A stretch of DNA of 64,000 nt, from contig NZ_BMFJ01000001.1 in the NCBI RefSeq assembly GCF_014638275.1, positions 1,042,338 to 1,106,337 on the forward strand, given 5' to 3'. The notes beneath the pieces are model-generated. The model was not told where the DNA came from and did no database searches. It saw only the letters and a program-made list of their open reading frames with translations. The number at the start of each line of letters is the position of its first letter. Within the stretch, counting starts at the first letter, position 1. Positions 54,855-63,605 of the stretch are shown piece by piece. The position numbers were made by a program, and so were the translations under genes. The stretch comes from Primorskyibacter flagellatus. GTDB taxonomy: Bacteria > Pseudomonadota > Alphaproteobacteria > Rhodobacterales > Rhodobacteraceae.

Positions 54855-55165
54855 TGCAGGCTTCTGTTGCCAGGTGCCTGCGAACCCCGCCTTACGCTGC
54901 TAGGCGCAAGGGCTTAGATTTCGATGGTGCGGACTGCTTACGCAGCCAGAGCCACCGGAGCACGATTGTCGTTTGCAATTGTACTGTTCGGACCGATAAC
55001 GGTGGTACCTCACCGAGACAAAGCAAAACCCCTTTAGACGTTCGTCGATCCTGTTTCGGCCCCATGATCCCCAAACGAAGGATTTTGGTGGAGCCGCCGG
55101 GTACCGCCCCCGGGTCCGATCCGCTTATTACGAGCGCGTTTATGTCCATAGTCGGTTGCCCGACA
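54855..55165 (-). ncRNA. ssrA: Transfer-messenger RNA (circularly permuted, two-piece)
   Basis: Stalled ribosomes are rescued by tmRNA. On the minus strand the acceptor piece comes first: CGGCTCC, discriminator and CCA ending at 55086, pairing as a perfect 7-bp acceptor stem with GGGGCCG at 55063-55057. The 22-nt spacer 55085-55064 should be excised. The tag frame is 54976-54938. Downstream hairpins CCTTGCGC/GCGTAAGG and GCAGG/CCTGC reach about 54855. The T-arm is CCGGG-GGCGGTA-CCCGG. Ends are estimates. Two open frames covering it are shadows. Confidence 0.9.
54938..54976 (-). other. tmRNA tag reading frame
   Basis: GCA AAC GAC AAT CGT GCT ... TAA reads ANDNRAPVALAA-stop, a proteolysis tag with the alpha-type AND start and the ...LAA end recognised by ClpXP. 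The window also holds the ClpXP adaptor sspB. Confidence 0.93.
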
Positions 55166-55170
55166 CGGCA

Positions 55171-55199
55171 GATATAGGGCTTGTCCCTTGTGATTTCAA
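55171..55199 (-). promoter_or_regulatory. ssrA promoter
   Basis: On the minus strand TTGAAA (55199-55194), 17 bp, TATATC (55176-55171). The expected start is about 55165. Confidence 0.75.
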
Positions 55200-55237
55200 A
55201 TGTTCGTTTCGACGATTGTTGCCCCTACCGATTGATA

Positions 55238-55255
55238 GGTGATATGAATATCACC
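55238..55255. promoter_or_regulatory. Perfect palindrome upstream of the hydrolase-tetR operon
   Basis: GGTGATAT-GA-ATATCACC is an 18-bp inverted repeat 22 bp before the hydrolase start, likely the operator of the TetR encoded downstream in the same operon. Confidence 0.6.
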
Positions 55256-55276
55256 GACTCACGTGGGGAGGTGATG

Positions 55277-56086
55277 ATGCGGGATTTTTCGGAACGGATC
55301 GTGAGGGTCCCGGTGCTCGGGACTGAGGTGGCGGTACGCGTCTGCGGTGAGGGGCCCGATCTGCTCTGCCTGCATGCCACGGGGCATGACGGGGCGGATT
55401 TCGATGGTATCGCCGCGGCATTCGGGGACCGCTACAGGGTGCTGGCGCCGGACTTTCCCGGACACGGGCAATCGGGAGAAATGTCCGCGGCCGCGGATGC
55501 GCGGGTCTATGCAGAGGTGGCAGCCGGGGTGATCGACGCGCTGTGCGATGCGCCTCCGGTCGTGCTGGGCAACTCCATCGGAGGCGCGGCGGCGATCCTT
55601 CTGGCGCATGAGGGACGGGTGCGCGCGCTGGTACTGTGCAATCCGGGCGGGCTGATCCCGCTGACCCCGACGGTGCGGCGGGTGACCCGGATGTTCTCGC
55701 GCTTCTTTGCGGCAGGTGCCCGCGGGGCGTGGTGGTTCGTGCCTGCCTTCCGGCTGTACTATCGCAGCGTCCTGCCCGGCGCGCGTGTCCGGCGGCGGGA
55801 GATCTCGCGGACAGTCGCGAACCGGGCCGGGGTGCTGTCGCAGGCGTGGGAGTCCTTCGGGCGCGACGACGCGGACCTGCGCGCGGCGGCTGCGGCGTTG
55901 GACGTGCCGGTGCTGATCGCCTGGGCGCGATCGGACAAGGCGATCCGGCTGGATGTCTGCCGCCCGGCCATCGCCCGCATCCCCGACCATCGCCTGCACC
56001 TGTTCCGGGGCGGGCATGCCGCCTTCTTGGAAGACCCCGAGGCATTCATGCCGGTGCTCGGAGAATTTCTGGAGAATATTCGATGA
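55277..56086 (+). CDS. Alpha/beta hydrolase
   Basis: 269 aa. Nucleophile S100 in VVLGNSIGGAAA, an oxyanion-type LHATGHDG near 32-39, acid and histidine in the C-terminal half (ARSDKAIRLD, GGHAAFLED). The start at 55277 follows GGGGAGG; a frame from 55181 would run through the ssrA promoter and palindrome and is rejected. The TetR start overlaps its stop (ATGA). It likely degrades an ester or lactone that induces the operon. Confidence 0.86.
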   Translation: MRDFSERIVRVPVLGTEVAVRVCGEGPDLLCLHATGHDGADFDGIAAAFGDRYRVLAPDFPGHGQSGEMSAAADARVYAEVAAGVIDALCDAPPVVLGNSIGGAAAILLAHEGRVRALVLCNPGGLIPLTPTVRRVTRMFSRFFAAGARGAWWFVPAFRLYYRSVLPGARVRRREISRTVANRAGVLSQAWESFGRDDADLRAAAAALDVPVLIAWARSDKAIRLDVCRPAIARIPDHRLHLFRGGHAAFLEDPEAFMPVLGEFLENIR

Positions 56087-56601
56087 CGTCGACCCGTGAA
56101 AAACTGGTCGCGGCGGCGCAGGCGGACTTCGCGGAGAAAGGGTGGGACGGGACGCATAGCAACGCGATCGCCAGGCGGGCGGGCTTTGCGCCGCAGACCT
56201 TCTACCGCCATTTCGCGGACAAGCTGATCGTGTTCGTCGAGGTCTATGAAACCTGGCAGGCGGAGGAAGCGCGGTTCATGGGCGCGCTGCTCGGTTCTGG
56301 CGCGTCGGATACAGAGATCGCGTCGGCTGTCGCCGGGCACCATCGGGCGCATGTGCAGTTCAGGCGCGATCTCAGGCGGCTGGCGGTCGAAACGGATGTC
56401 GTGCGCCGGGCCCGGGCGGAGAGCCGGGCGCGGCAGCTGGACCTTGCAGGCGGGGACCGGGCGATACAGGCGGCGCGGCTGCTTCAGGTGGAGCGACTGG
56501 CGGATGCGCTGGCGGAGGGGGAGTTTGCCGATCTGGGCCTGGCGGAGGACCCTGCGCTGGACCGGATGGCGGGCATCATCGGCGAGATGCGGGCAGGCTG
56601 A
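56083..56601 (+). CDS. TetR-family regulator
   Basis: 172 aa. HTH TREKLVAAAQADFAEKGWDGTHSNAIARRAGFAPQTFYRHFADKLIVF (about 4-50) with a helical effector domain. Translationally coupled to the hydrolase and probably the repressor that binds the 55238 palindrome. Confidence 0.9.
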   Translation: MTSTREKLVAAAQADFAEKGWDGTHSNAIARRAGFAPQTFYRHFADKLIVFVEVYETWQAEEARFMGALLGSGASDTEIASAVAGHHRAHVQFRRDLRRLAVETDVVRRARAESRARQLDLAGGDRAIQAARLLQVERLADALAEGEFADLGLAEDPALDRMAGIIGEMRAG

Positions 56602-56619
56602 GGGTGCCCTTTGGCGCCC
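56602..56619. terminator. Hairpin between convergent TetR and tyrS
   Basis: GGGTGCC, CTTT loop, GGCGCCC with one G-U pair; no T run, so weak. Confidence 0.4.
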
Positions 56620-56629
56620 CCGCCGTGGT

Positions 56630-57883
56630 TCAGCCGGCCAGCCGGACGAGCGCATGACGCTTCTTGCCGGCGGAGAGCTTGATCGGGGCGGAAAGAGCCG
56701 CCGTGTCGATCATGAGCCCCGCATCAGTGAGCGGTTCGTCATTCAGGCGCGCGCCGTTTTCGGCGATCAGGCGTTTGGCTTCCTTGCCGGTCTTCGACAG
56801 CCCGGTGCGCACGAGCAGCTGCGCGACGGAGATGCCGCCCGCGACCTCTCCGGCCGACAGTTCCAGCGTGGGCAGGTCGTCCCCGGTGCCGCCCTTTTCA
56901 AAGACCTCGCGCGCGGTGGCCTCGGCCGCCGCGGCAGCGTCGGGGCCATGCAGGATGGCGGTGGCCTCGTTGGCGAGAATGACCTTGGCTTCGTTTATCT
57001 CGGACCCGCCGAGCGCGCCGAGCCGGTCGCATTCCTCGACCGGCAGTTCGCTGAAGATCTTGAGGAACCGCCCGACATCGGCATCGGTCGAATTCCGCCA
57101 GAACTGCCAGTATTCGTAAGGCGAGAGCATGTCGGCGTTCAGCCAGACGGCACCACCGGCCGACTTGCCCATCTTCTTGCCGTCGGAGGTCGCCAGCAGC
57201 GGCGTCGTCAGCCCGAAGATCTGCGCGTCGATGACCCGGCGCGTCAGGTCCACGCCGTTCACGATGTTGCCCCACTGGTCCGACCCGCCGAACTGCGCGA
57301 GGCAGTTGTAGCGGCGATTGAGTTCGAGGAAGTCGTAGGCCTGCAGGATCATATAGTTGAATTCGAGGAAGGACAGCGACTGTTCCCGGTCGAGCCGGGA
57401 TTTCACCGATTCAAAGGACAGCATCCGGTTGATGGAAAAGTGCCGCCCGATGTCCCGGAGGAATTCGAGGTAATTCAGATTGTCCAGCCATTCCGCGTTG
57501 TTGAGCATTAGCGCGGGGTTGCCCGGCCGGTCGTAGTCGAGGAAGCGGGCGAAGACTTTCTGGATCTGCGCGATATTGGCGTCGATCGCCTCGTTCGTGA
57601 GAAGCGGACGCTCCTCTGACCGGAAGGAGGGATCGCCGACCTTGGTCGTGCCCCCGCCCATGAGCGTGATCGGCTGGTTGCCGGTCTTCTGGAACCAGCG
57701 CAGCATCATGATGTTCATCAGGTGGCCGACATGCAGCGATTTCGCCGTCGCGTCGTACCCGACATAGGCCGTCACCATCCCCGCGCTGAGCGCGTCGTCC
57801 AGAGCCTGATAATCGGTGCAGTCGGCGACAAAGCCGCGCTGCATCATGATTGCCAGAAAGTCCGACTTGGGATGGTAGGTCAT
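56630..57883 (-). CDS. tyrS: Tyrosyl-tRNA synthetase
   Basis: 417 aa. HIGH-type HVGH at 51-54, KMGKS in the KMSKS loop ([16 protein letters not shown]), and a C-terminal S4 domain ([39 protein letters not shown]). It charges tRNA-Tyr. Divergent from anmK with about 64 bp between. Confidence 0.98.
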   Translation of the reverse strand: MTYHPKSDFLAIMMQRGFVADCTDYQALDDALSAGMVTAYVGYDATAKSLHVGHLMNIMMLRWFQKTGNQPITLMGGGTTKVGDPSFRSEERPLLTNEAIDANIAQIQKVFARFLDYDRPGNPALMLNNAEWLDNLNYLEFLRDIGRHFSINRMLSFESVKSRLDREQSLSFLEFNYMILQAYDFLELNRRYNCLAQFGGSDQWGNIVNGVDLTRRVIDAQIFGLTTPLLATSDGKKMGKSAGGAVWLNADMLSPYEYWQFWRNSTDADVGRFLKIFSELPVEECDRLGALGGSEINEAKVILANEATAILHGPDAAAAAEATAREVFEKGGTGDDLPTLELSAGEVAGGISVAQLLVRTGLSKTGKEAKRLIAENGARLNDEPLTDAGLMIDTAALSAPIKLSAGKKRHALVRLAG

Positions 57884-57947
57884 GTCTCTTGTCCCGGGTT
57901 GATGTGCAGGGCACTCTATAGGTGGCAGGCAGGCAAAGGAAAAGACC

Positions 57948-59054
57948 GTGTCGAAGGCGGGAATGCAGAAAGGCCCGGTGCGGGCGCTCGGGGCGATGTC
58001 CGGGACATCTCTCGACGGGGTGGATGCGGCGGTGGTGGTGACTGACGGGGTCGAGATCCACGGCTTCGGGGAAAGCGACTACCGGGTCTATTCAGAGGAA
58101 GAGCGCACCGTACTGCACCGCGCGCTTGGCCAGTGGCCGAACGATCCGGACGTGGCGGCGGCGCGGGACGTGGTGATGCGGGCGCACGAGGCGCTGCTGG
58201 CGAAGTTCCGCGACGTGGACATTGTCGGGTTCCACGGCCAGACATTGGCACATGATCCGCGAGGGAGGGGCACGCACCAGGTCGGGGACGGCGACCTTCT
58301 GGCGGCGACGCTCGGGCTGCCGGTGGTCTGGGATTTCCGCTCCGCCGACGTGGAGATGGGCGGTGAAGGCGCGCCGCTGGTGCCGTTCTTCCACCACGCC
58401 TGCGCGCGCTACATCGGGGCGACGGAGCCGGTCGCGTTCCTCAACCTCGGCGGGGTCGGCAACCTGACCTGGGTGGACCCGCGGGTCGAACGGGCAGAGG
58501 CGGAGGGCGCGGTGCTGGCCTTCGACACGGGTCCGGCCAATGCGCCGGTGAACGACCTGCTGCGGGACCGGCGGGGGCTGGACTACGACGAAGACGGGAA
58601 GCTGGCGATGACCGGCAAGGTCGAGACGGGCGCTCTCGAGCTGTTTCTCGACGATCCCTATTTCTCTCGCATGCCGCCCAAGTCTTTGGACCGTAACGCC
58701 TTTCCGGAGATGATGTCGCTGGTCCGCGAGCTGAGTGATGCGGATGCGGCGGCGACGCTGACGGGGATGGCGGCGGCGTCAGTTCTTCGGGGGATGGAGC
58801 ATTGCCCGGAGTCTCCGGCGCAGCTGCTGGTCTGCGGGGGCGGGCGCAAGAATCCCGTGCTGATGGAGATGTTGCGGGTCGCGCTGGACTGCCCGGTCCA
58901 GCCAGTCGAGGAGGTCGGGCTGGACGGCGACATGCTGGAAGCACAGGCGTTCGGATATCTTGCGGTGCGTGTCGCGCGGGGGCTGCCGACCTCGGGGCCA
59001 TCGACAACCGGGGTCAGGATGGCGGTCGGCGGCGGGCAGGTCTCCCGACCGTGA
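57948..59054 (+). CDS. anmK: Anhydro-N-acetylmuramic acid kinase
   Basis: 368 aa, GTG start at 57948. [18 protein letters not shown] (14-31), FHGQT and VCGGGRKNP motifs fit AnmK, which phosphorylates anhydroMurNAc to MurNAc-6-P in cell-wall recycling. The tyrS-anmK divergent pair is common in this group as I recall. Confidence 0.96.
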   Translation: MSKAGMQKGPVRALGAMSGTSLDGVDAAVVVTDGVEIHGFGESDYRVYSEEERTVLHRALGQWPNDPDVAAARDVVMRAHEALLAKFRDVDIVGFHGQTLAHDPRGRGTHQVGDGDLLAATLGLPVVWDFRSADVEMGGEGAPLVPFFHHACARYIGATEPVAFLNLGGVGNLTWVDPRVERAEAEGAVLAFDTGPANAPVNDLLRDRRGLDYDEDGKLAMTGKVETGALELFLDDPYFSRMPPKSLDRNAFPEMMSLVRELSDADAAATLTGMAAASVLRGMEHCPESPAQLLVCGGGRKNPVLMEMLRVALDCPVQPVEEVGLDGDMLEAQAFGYLAVRVARGLPTSGPSTTGVRMAVGGGQVSRP

Positions 59055-59065
59055 GAAGAGCGGCC

Positions 59066-59115
59066 GGGCGGGGGCGCTGCCCCCGTGCCCCCGGAGTATT
59101 TCCGGCAAGATGAAG
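59066..59115 (+). repeat. Intergenic hairpin-plus-tail repeat, copy 2
   Basis: CGGGGGC (59069-59075) GCT GCCCCCG (59079-59085), followed by CCCCCGGAGTATTTCC and GGCAAGATGAAG (59088-59115). The tail nearly matches copy 1 at 13207-13234. Lies between convergent anmK and YitT genes. Confidence 0.62.
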
Positions 59116-59116
59116 A

Positions 59117-59743
59117 TCAGTCCGCGATATAGCGGTCGCGGTCGTGGTTGAAGGCGATGACGGCGTTGAGCACCAGCGCGCCGAACAGCGAGTAAAGCAC
59201 GACGCGGGGCGGGAACAGGAAGGCGGCGGCGGCGAAGATCAGGCCGTCGACGATCAGCTGGACATACCCCGCACGGAAACCGGTCCTGTCCTGAACCATC
59301 AGCGCGACAACACCGAGCCCGCCGAGCGAGCCCTTGTGGCGGAAGGTGCCGAGCAGGCCGAAGCCGGTGAGCACGCCGAAGATCGCGGTGCCCAGCACGG
59401 GGTTGAGGTAGTCGAACTGCATCCCGAGCGGCAGGTAATCGACCAGCAGCGACAGCACCGTCACGCAGCCAATGGATTTCAGTGTGAATTCCGGACCGAG
59501 CCGCTTCCAGGCAAAGGCGTAGAAGGGCAGGTTCACCAGCCAGAAGACAAGGCCGAAGCTGGCGCCGGTCAGGTAACTGACGATCAGCGCTATGCCGGCT
59601 GTCTGCCCGGTGATGAAGCCGAGCGTGGCAAGGAAGGTGACGCCGACGCCTGCCGCGACGAGGGAGATGGTGAGGCCCTGAAGGTCCTCCAGCCACGTAT
59701 GCTGCTGGCGGTATTCGGTCGGTATCGGGATCGGCGAGGGCAT
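59117..59743 (-). CDS. YitT-family membrane protein
   Basis: 208 aa with about five helices and the SLVAAGVGVTFLATLGFITGQTAGIALIVSYLTG block characteristic of YitT, plus GSLGGLGVVALMVQDRTG. Transport function uncertain. Divergent from the DJ-1-family gene. Confidence 0.88.
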   Translation of the reverse strand: MPSPIPIPTEYRQQHTWLEDLQGLTISLVAAGVGVTFLATLGFITGQTAGIALIVSYLTGASFGLVFWLVNLPFYAFAWKRLGPEFTLKSIGCVTVLSLLVDYLPLGMQFDYLNPVLGTAIFGVLTGFGLLGTFRHKGSLGGLGVVALMVQDRTGFRAGYVQLIVDGLIFAAAAFLFPPRVVLYSLFGALVLNAVIAFNHDRDRYIAD

Positions 59744-59890
59744 GTCGGGACGTTAGGGTCGGCGATGTCCCGCTGTCGAGGCACAACGTGGCGGCAGGCC
59801 GCCGCCGTCCGGAAATGCTCAGGAACCGGGCAGGGGCGGGGTCCGTTGGTCGCGCAACGGGGGTGACCCCGCAACCGAAAGGACCAAGAC

Positions 59891-60451
59891 ATGCCTGATA
59901 TCAAGAATGCCCGCATCATCATCCTTGCCACCGACGGGTTCGAACAGAGCGAGCTTGAAGTGCCGCGCGACATGCTGCGTGCCGCGGGGGCCGAAGTTCA
60001 CGTGGTGAGCCCCGACGGCGAGGCGATCCGCGGGTGGAGCAAGACCGACTGGGGCCGTGAGGCGGAGGCCGACAAGGCGCTGGCCGATGCGGATGCGGCG
60101 GATTACCACGCGATCGTGCTGCCCGGCGGCCAGATCAACCCGGATGTGCTGCGCACGAAGCCCGAGGCGGTGCGCTTCGTGAAGGAGATGCACGATGCGG
60201 GGAAGGTCGTTGCGGCGATCTGTCACGGCCCGTGGATGCTGGTGGAAGCCGGGATCGTAAAGGGCCGCAAGGTGACCTCCTATCCGTCGATCCGGACCGA
60301 CGTCGAAAACGCCGGTGGTCTCTGGGAGGACAGTGAAGTCGCAACCGACAAGGGGATCGTGACGTCCCGCAACCCCGGAGACCTCGATGCATTCGTGCAG
60401 AAGATCATCGAGGAGGTCGAAGAGGGGCGCCACGACCGCGCGGCCGCCTGA
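59891..60451 (+). CDS. DJ-1/PfpI-family protein
   Basis: 186 aa. Nucleophile cysteine in AICHGPWMLVEAG, catalytic-type Glu in the FEQSELEVP start, and the GGQINPDVLR loop. Likely protein deglycase or chaperone-like; substrate unknown. Followed by a strong terminator. Confidence 0.92.
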   Translation: MPDIKNARIIILATDGFEQSELEVPRDMLRAAGAEVHVVSPDGEAIRGWSKTDWGREAEADKALADADAADYHAIVLPGGQINPDVLRTKPEAVRFVKEMHDAGKVVAAICHGPWMLVEAGIVKGRKVTSYPSIRTDVENAGGLWEDSEVATDKGIVTSRNPGDLDAFVQKIIEEVEEGRHDRAAA

Positions 60452-60482
60452 CCCGGTGGTTTGACCCGATAGCAGAACGATT

Positions 60483-60510
60483 GGCAGCCGGTTGTTCCGG
60501 CTGCCTTTTT
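60483..60510 (+). terminator. Rho-independent terminator of the DJ-1/PfpI gene
   Basis: GGCAGCCGG, TTGTT loop, CCGGCTGCC, TTTTT. Perfect 9-bp stem on the plus strand, 31 bp after the stop. Confidence 0.9.
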
Positions 60511-60521
60511 CCTTGTCCGGC

Positions 60522-61736
60522 TTATCCGGCGAGCGCCTTGTTCAGGTTCTGATCGATCTTTTCGAGGAAACCCATCGTGGTCAGCCAGCCCTGATCCGGG
60601 CCGACCAGCAGGGCGAGATCCTTGGTCATGTGCCCGGATTCGACCGTGTCGACGATGACCTTCTCCAGCGTGGTGGCGAATTCCATCAGCTTGGTGTTTT
60701 CGTCCAGCTTGGCGCGGTGCTTCAGCCCGCCGGTCCAAGCATAGATGGAGGCGATGGAGTTGGTGGAGGTCTGTTCCCCGGCCTGATGCTGGCGGTAGTG
60801 GCGGGTAACGGTGCCATGCGCGGCCTCGGCCTCAACGATCTTGCCGTCGGGGGTCATCAGCTGCGAGGTCATCAGGCCGAGGGAGCCGAAACCCTGCGCG
60901 ACCGTGTCGGACTGCACGTCGCCGTCATAGTTCTTGCAGGCCCAGACGAAGCCTCCGTTCCACTTCATGCAGCAGGCGACCATGTCGTCGATCAGGCGGT
61001 GTTCGTACCAGATTTTCTTCTTCTTGAACGCGTCCTCGAACTCCTGCTCGAAGACCTCCTGGAAGATGTCCTTGAAGCGGCCGTCATAGGCCTTGAGGAT
61101 GGTGTTCTTGGTCGAGAGATAAACCGGCCAGCCCAGCATCAGACCATAGTTGAGCGAGGCGCGGGCGAAGTCGCGGATGGAGTCGTCGAGGTTGTACATC
61201 GCCTGATAGACCCCGGCGGAGGGCGCATCGAAGACGTCCTTTTCGATGACCGTCCCGTCCTCTCCGACGAATTTCATCGTCAGCTTGCCGGCGCCGGGGA
61301 AGGTGAAATCGGTCGCCTTGTACTGATCGCCGAAGGCGTGACGGCCGATGACGATCGGCTTGGTCCAACCGGGAACCAGACGGGGGACGTTGCGGCAGAT
61401 GATCGGCTGGCGGAAGACGACGCCGCCGAGGATATTGCGGATGGTGCCGTTCGGCGATTTCCACATCTTCTTGAGGTTGAATTCCTCAACCCGCGCCTCG
61501 TCCGGGGTGATGGTGGCGCATTTGACGGCGACGCCGACCTCTTTCGTCTTCATCGCGGCGTCGATCGTGATCTGGTCGTCGGTCGCGTCGCGGCTTTCCA
61601 TGCCGAGGTCGTAGTAAAGCAGGTCGATGTCGAGATAGGGCTCGATCAGCTTTTCCTTGATGAAGGCCCAGATGATGCGGGTCATCTCGTCCCCGTCCAT
61701 CTCGACGATCGGGTTGTCCACCTTGATCCTGGTCAT
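60522..61736 (-). CDS. icd: Isocitrate dehydrogenase, NADP type
   Basis: 404 aa. It oxidises isocitrate to 2-oxoglutarate in the TCA cycle. [31 protein letters not shown] and [20 protein letters not shown] show the dimeric eukaryotic-like class II enzyme, distinct from the E. coli type. Confidence 0.97.
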   Translation of the reverse strand: MTRIKVDNPIVEMDGDEMTRIIWAFIKEKLIEPYLDIDLLYYDLGMESRDATDDQITIDAAMKTKEVGVAVKCATITPDEARVEEFNLKKMWKSPNGTIRNILGGVVFRQPIICRNVPRLVPGWTKPIVIGRHAFGDQYKATDFTFPGAGKLTMKFVGEDGTVIEKDVFDAPSAGVYQAMYNLDDSIRDFARASLNYGLMLGWPVYLSTKNTILKAYDGRFKDIFQEVFEQEFEDAFKKKKIWYEHRLIDDMVACCMKWNGGFVWACKNYDGDVQSDTVAQGFGSLGLMTSQLMTPDGKIVEAEAAHGTVTRHYRQHQAGEQTSTNSIASIYAWTGGLKHRAKLDENTKLMEFATTLEKVIVDTVESGHMTKDLALLVGPDQGWLTTMGFLEKIDQNLNKALAG

Positions 61737-61835
61737 CTGCTGTCACCTCCTGCTGCGGTCTTTCGGGTGGTAGCCCATTCCGCCGGGCCGGGGAAGGAAG
61801 CTTGCCCCAGCATCTCGGAAAATCATGACGATTTC

Positions 61836-63059
61836 CTATTCGCCGTGCACCGGCGCGGCGAGCGGACGGTCGAGGCTGCGCATGCGGACCAGCGCCGGAA
61901 TGGCCAGCGCAAGCAGGACCAGGACGCCGCCGATCTGGGGCAGGGTGGTGCCGTCGAACATTTGGGCGATGAGCGTGGCGATCACACCCGCCGCAACCGT
62001 GGATATCGCGCCCATGACGCTTGCCGCGAGGCCCGCGATATGGCCAAGCGGTTCCATCGCCAGCGCGTTCAGGTTGCCGATGGTCAGGCCCATCTGGAAG
62101 AAGATCGCGGTCTGCCAAAGCACGTAGGCCCAGAAATACACAGTCCCCGTCACGCCGGAGAGGTGCAGCGCCAGCATCAGCAGGGTGAGGGTCAGCGTCA
62201 CGAAGATCGCGATGGAAATGATCGCCCGCATCCCGAGCCGCATCACGAAGGTCGCGTTCACCACGGAGGAGGAGGCGCAGAAGATGCCGATGGCGAAGAA
62301 GTAGAGGGCGAACTGGTCCGCCTTGCCGAAGATCTGGTCGAAAGTCGGCTGGATCAGGGAGATCGAGGTGAAGAGGACCGAGAAGATCAGCAACTGGACG
62401 TAGATGGAGTTCCGCACCATGGGATAGGACATCATCTCCTTCAGCGCGGTCCAGAGTGCGGTGAGGTTCAGCGGACGGCGTGCCCCGACCGGAAGCGGTT
62501 CGCTCAGGCGCGCGTTGACCCAGGTCGAGGAGATGACGGCAAAGATCACGAAGGCCACGAAGATGCCGCGCCATCCGCCAAGCGCGATGATACCCGACCC
62601 GAGCAGCGGCGCGAGGGAGGGCACGATGGTGAAGATCAGCATGACGAAGGACACGATGCGCGCCATCTCCCGCCCTGAATAGAGGTCCCGGATGATCGCG
62701 ATGGAGACGATGCGCGGCCCGGCTGCGCCGATGCCCTGCATGATGCGGGCGGCGACCATCAGTTCGATCGTCGGGGCGGCCCAGGCCAGCACCGCCCCAA
62801 GGATGTAAAGCGCCGCGCCGAGGTTGATGATCGTCTTGCGCCCGAAGGCATCCGACAGAGGCCCGGTAAACAGCGTACCCACCCCCATGCCGACGAAGAA
62901 GGCCGACAGGACCAGTTGCGCGCGGTTCGGTGCCTCCGGCGTCAGGTCCTGCGCCATGACGGGCAGGGCCGGCAGCATGGAGTCGATGGAAAACGCGACA
63001 GTGGCCACCATCATCGCCATCATGGCAATGAATTCGGATTGTGAGATCTTGGGGGTCAT
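61836..63059 (-). CDS. Bcr/CflA-type MFS transporter
   Basis: 407 aa with twelve hydrophobic helices. The loop after TM2, VGMGVGTLFTGPLSDAFGRKTII, is the MFS motif A, and LPALPVMAQDL at the start suits Bcr/CflA drug exporters. Substrate unknown. Confidence 0.9.
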   Translation of the reverse strand: MTPKISQSEFIAMMAMMVATVAFSIDSMLPALPVMAQDLTPEAPNRAQLVLSAFFVGMGVGTLFTGPLSDAFGRKTIINLGAALYILGAVLAWAAPTIELMVAARIMQGIGAAGPRIVSIAIIRDLYSGREMARIVSFVMLIFTIVPSLAPLLGSGIIALGGWRGIFVAFVIFAVISSTWVNARLSEPLPVGARRPLNLTALWTALKEMMSYPMVRNSIYVQLLIFSVLFTSISLIQPTFDQIFGKADQFALYFFAIGIFCASSSVVNATFVMRLGMRAIISIAIFVTLTLTLLMLALHLSGVTGTVYFWAYVLWQTAIFFQMGLTIGNLNALAMEPLGHIAGLAASVMGAISTVAAGVIATLIAQMFDGTTLPQIGGVLVLLALAIPALVRMRSLDRPLAAPVHGE

Positions 63060-63158
63060 GAAGCCTCGGCTGGCGGAACGGCCTGTGCTAGCACGGCTTC
63101 AGGGGAAGGGCCACGCTTTGCAGGTGCAGAAAATGGCAAGGGCGGCTTGTCCCGCCGA

Positions 63159-63605
63159 TCAGGTAAGCACCTTTTCCATGAACACGCGGGGAAAGCCGTT
63201 CTGGGTGGCGCGATGCGTCTCCCGGTAGCCGATCCTGAGGTAGATCGCGACGTTTTCCGCCATGCCTTCATGGGTATAAAGCCGGATCCGGTCATAACCG
63301 GCGGCGCGCGCCTGATCCTCGGCAAAGGTCATCAGGCGCTTTCCGACGCCGGTTCCCTGTGCCTCCGGCGCGACGGCGATATTGTCCAGCAGCAGCGTGT
63401 CCGCCTCCGGGATCAGCACGAGGATGCCGGTCAGATCCGGTGTGCCAGTAACATGCACGCGGCCCTCCGCGATGAGGGCGGCGTAGTCGTCCAGCATGGG
63501 GCCGGGCGTCTGTCCGATGCGATCGATCCAGGGGCTGTAGGCGGCATGGACGATCGCCTCCACCGCCGGGCGGTCGGTGCTGCGGGCTGGCCGGGGGTCA
63601 TTCAC
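63159..63605 (-). CDS. GNAT-family acetyltransferase
   Basis: 148 aa from a GTG at 63605, giving V-NDPRPARSTDRPAVEAIVH. The acetyl-CoA loop is AVAPEAQGTGVGKRLM near 98-113. Acceptor unknown. The GTG overlaps the upstream DsbA stop (GTGAATGA), so the two are translationally coupled; an upstream frame to 63728 is only antisense to that gene. Confidence 0.83.
   Translation of the reverse strand: MNDPRPARSTDRPAVEAIVHAAYSPWIDRIGQTPGPMLDDYAALIAEGRVHVTGTPDLTGILVLIPEADTLLLDNIAVAPEAQGTGVGKRLMTFAEDQARAAGYDRIRLYTHEGMAENVAIYLRIGYRETHRATQNGFPRVFMEKVLT

Noticed and set aside
54854..55177. 107-aa plus-strand ORF and 85-aa minus-strand ORF (54892-55149)
   Set aside because: Both lie over the tmRNA gene; RVEPPGTAPGSD-type peptides are translations of the acceptor arm.
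55181..55276. N-terminal extension of the hydrolase
   Set aside because: It runs through the ssrA promoter and the 18-bp palindrome; the GGGGAGG-ATG at 55277 is a better start.
60492..62678. 728-aa plus-strand ORF
   Set aside because: Antisense shadow of icd and the MFS gene; repetitive Asp/Arg/His/Gly composition typical of GC-rich reading frames on the opposite strand.
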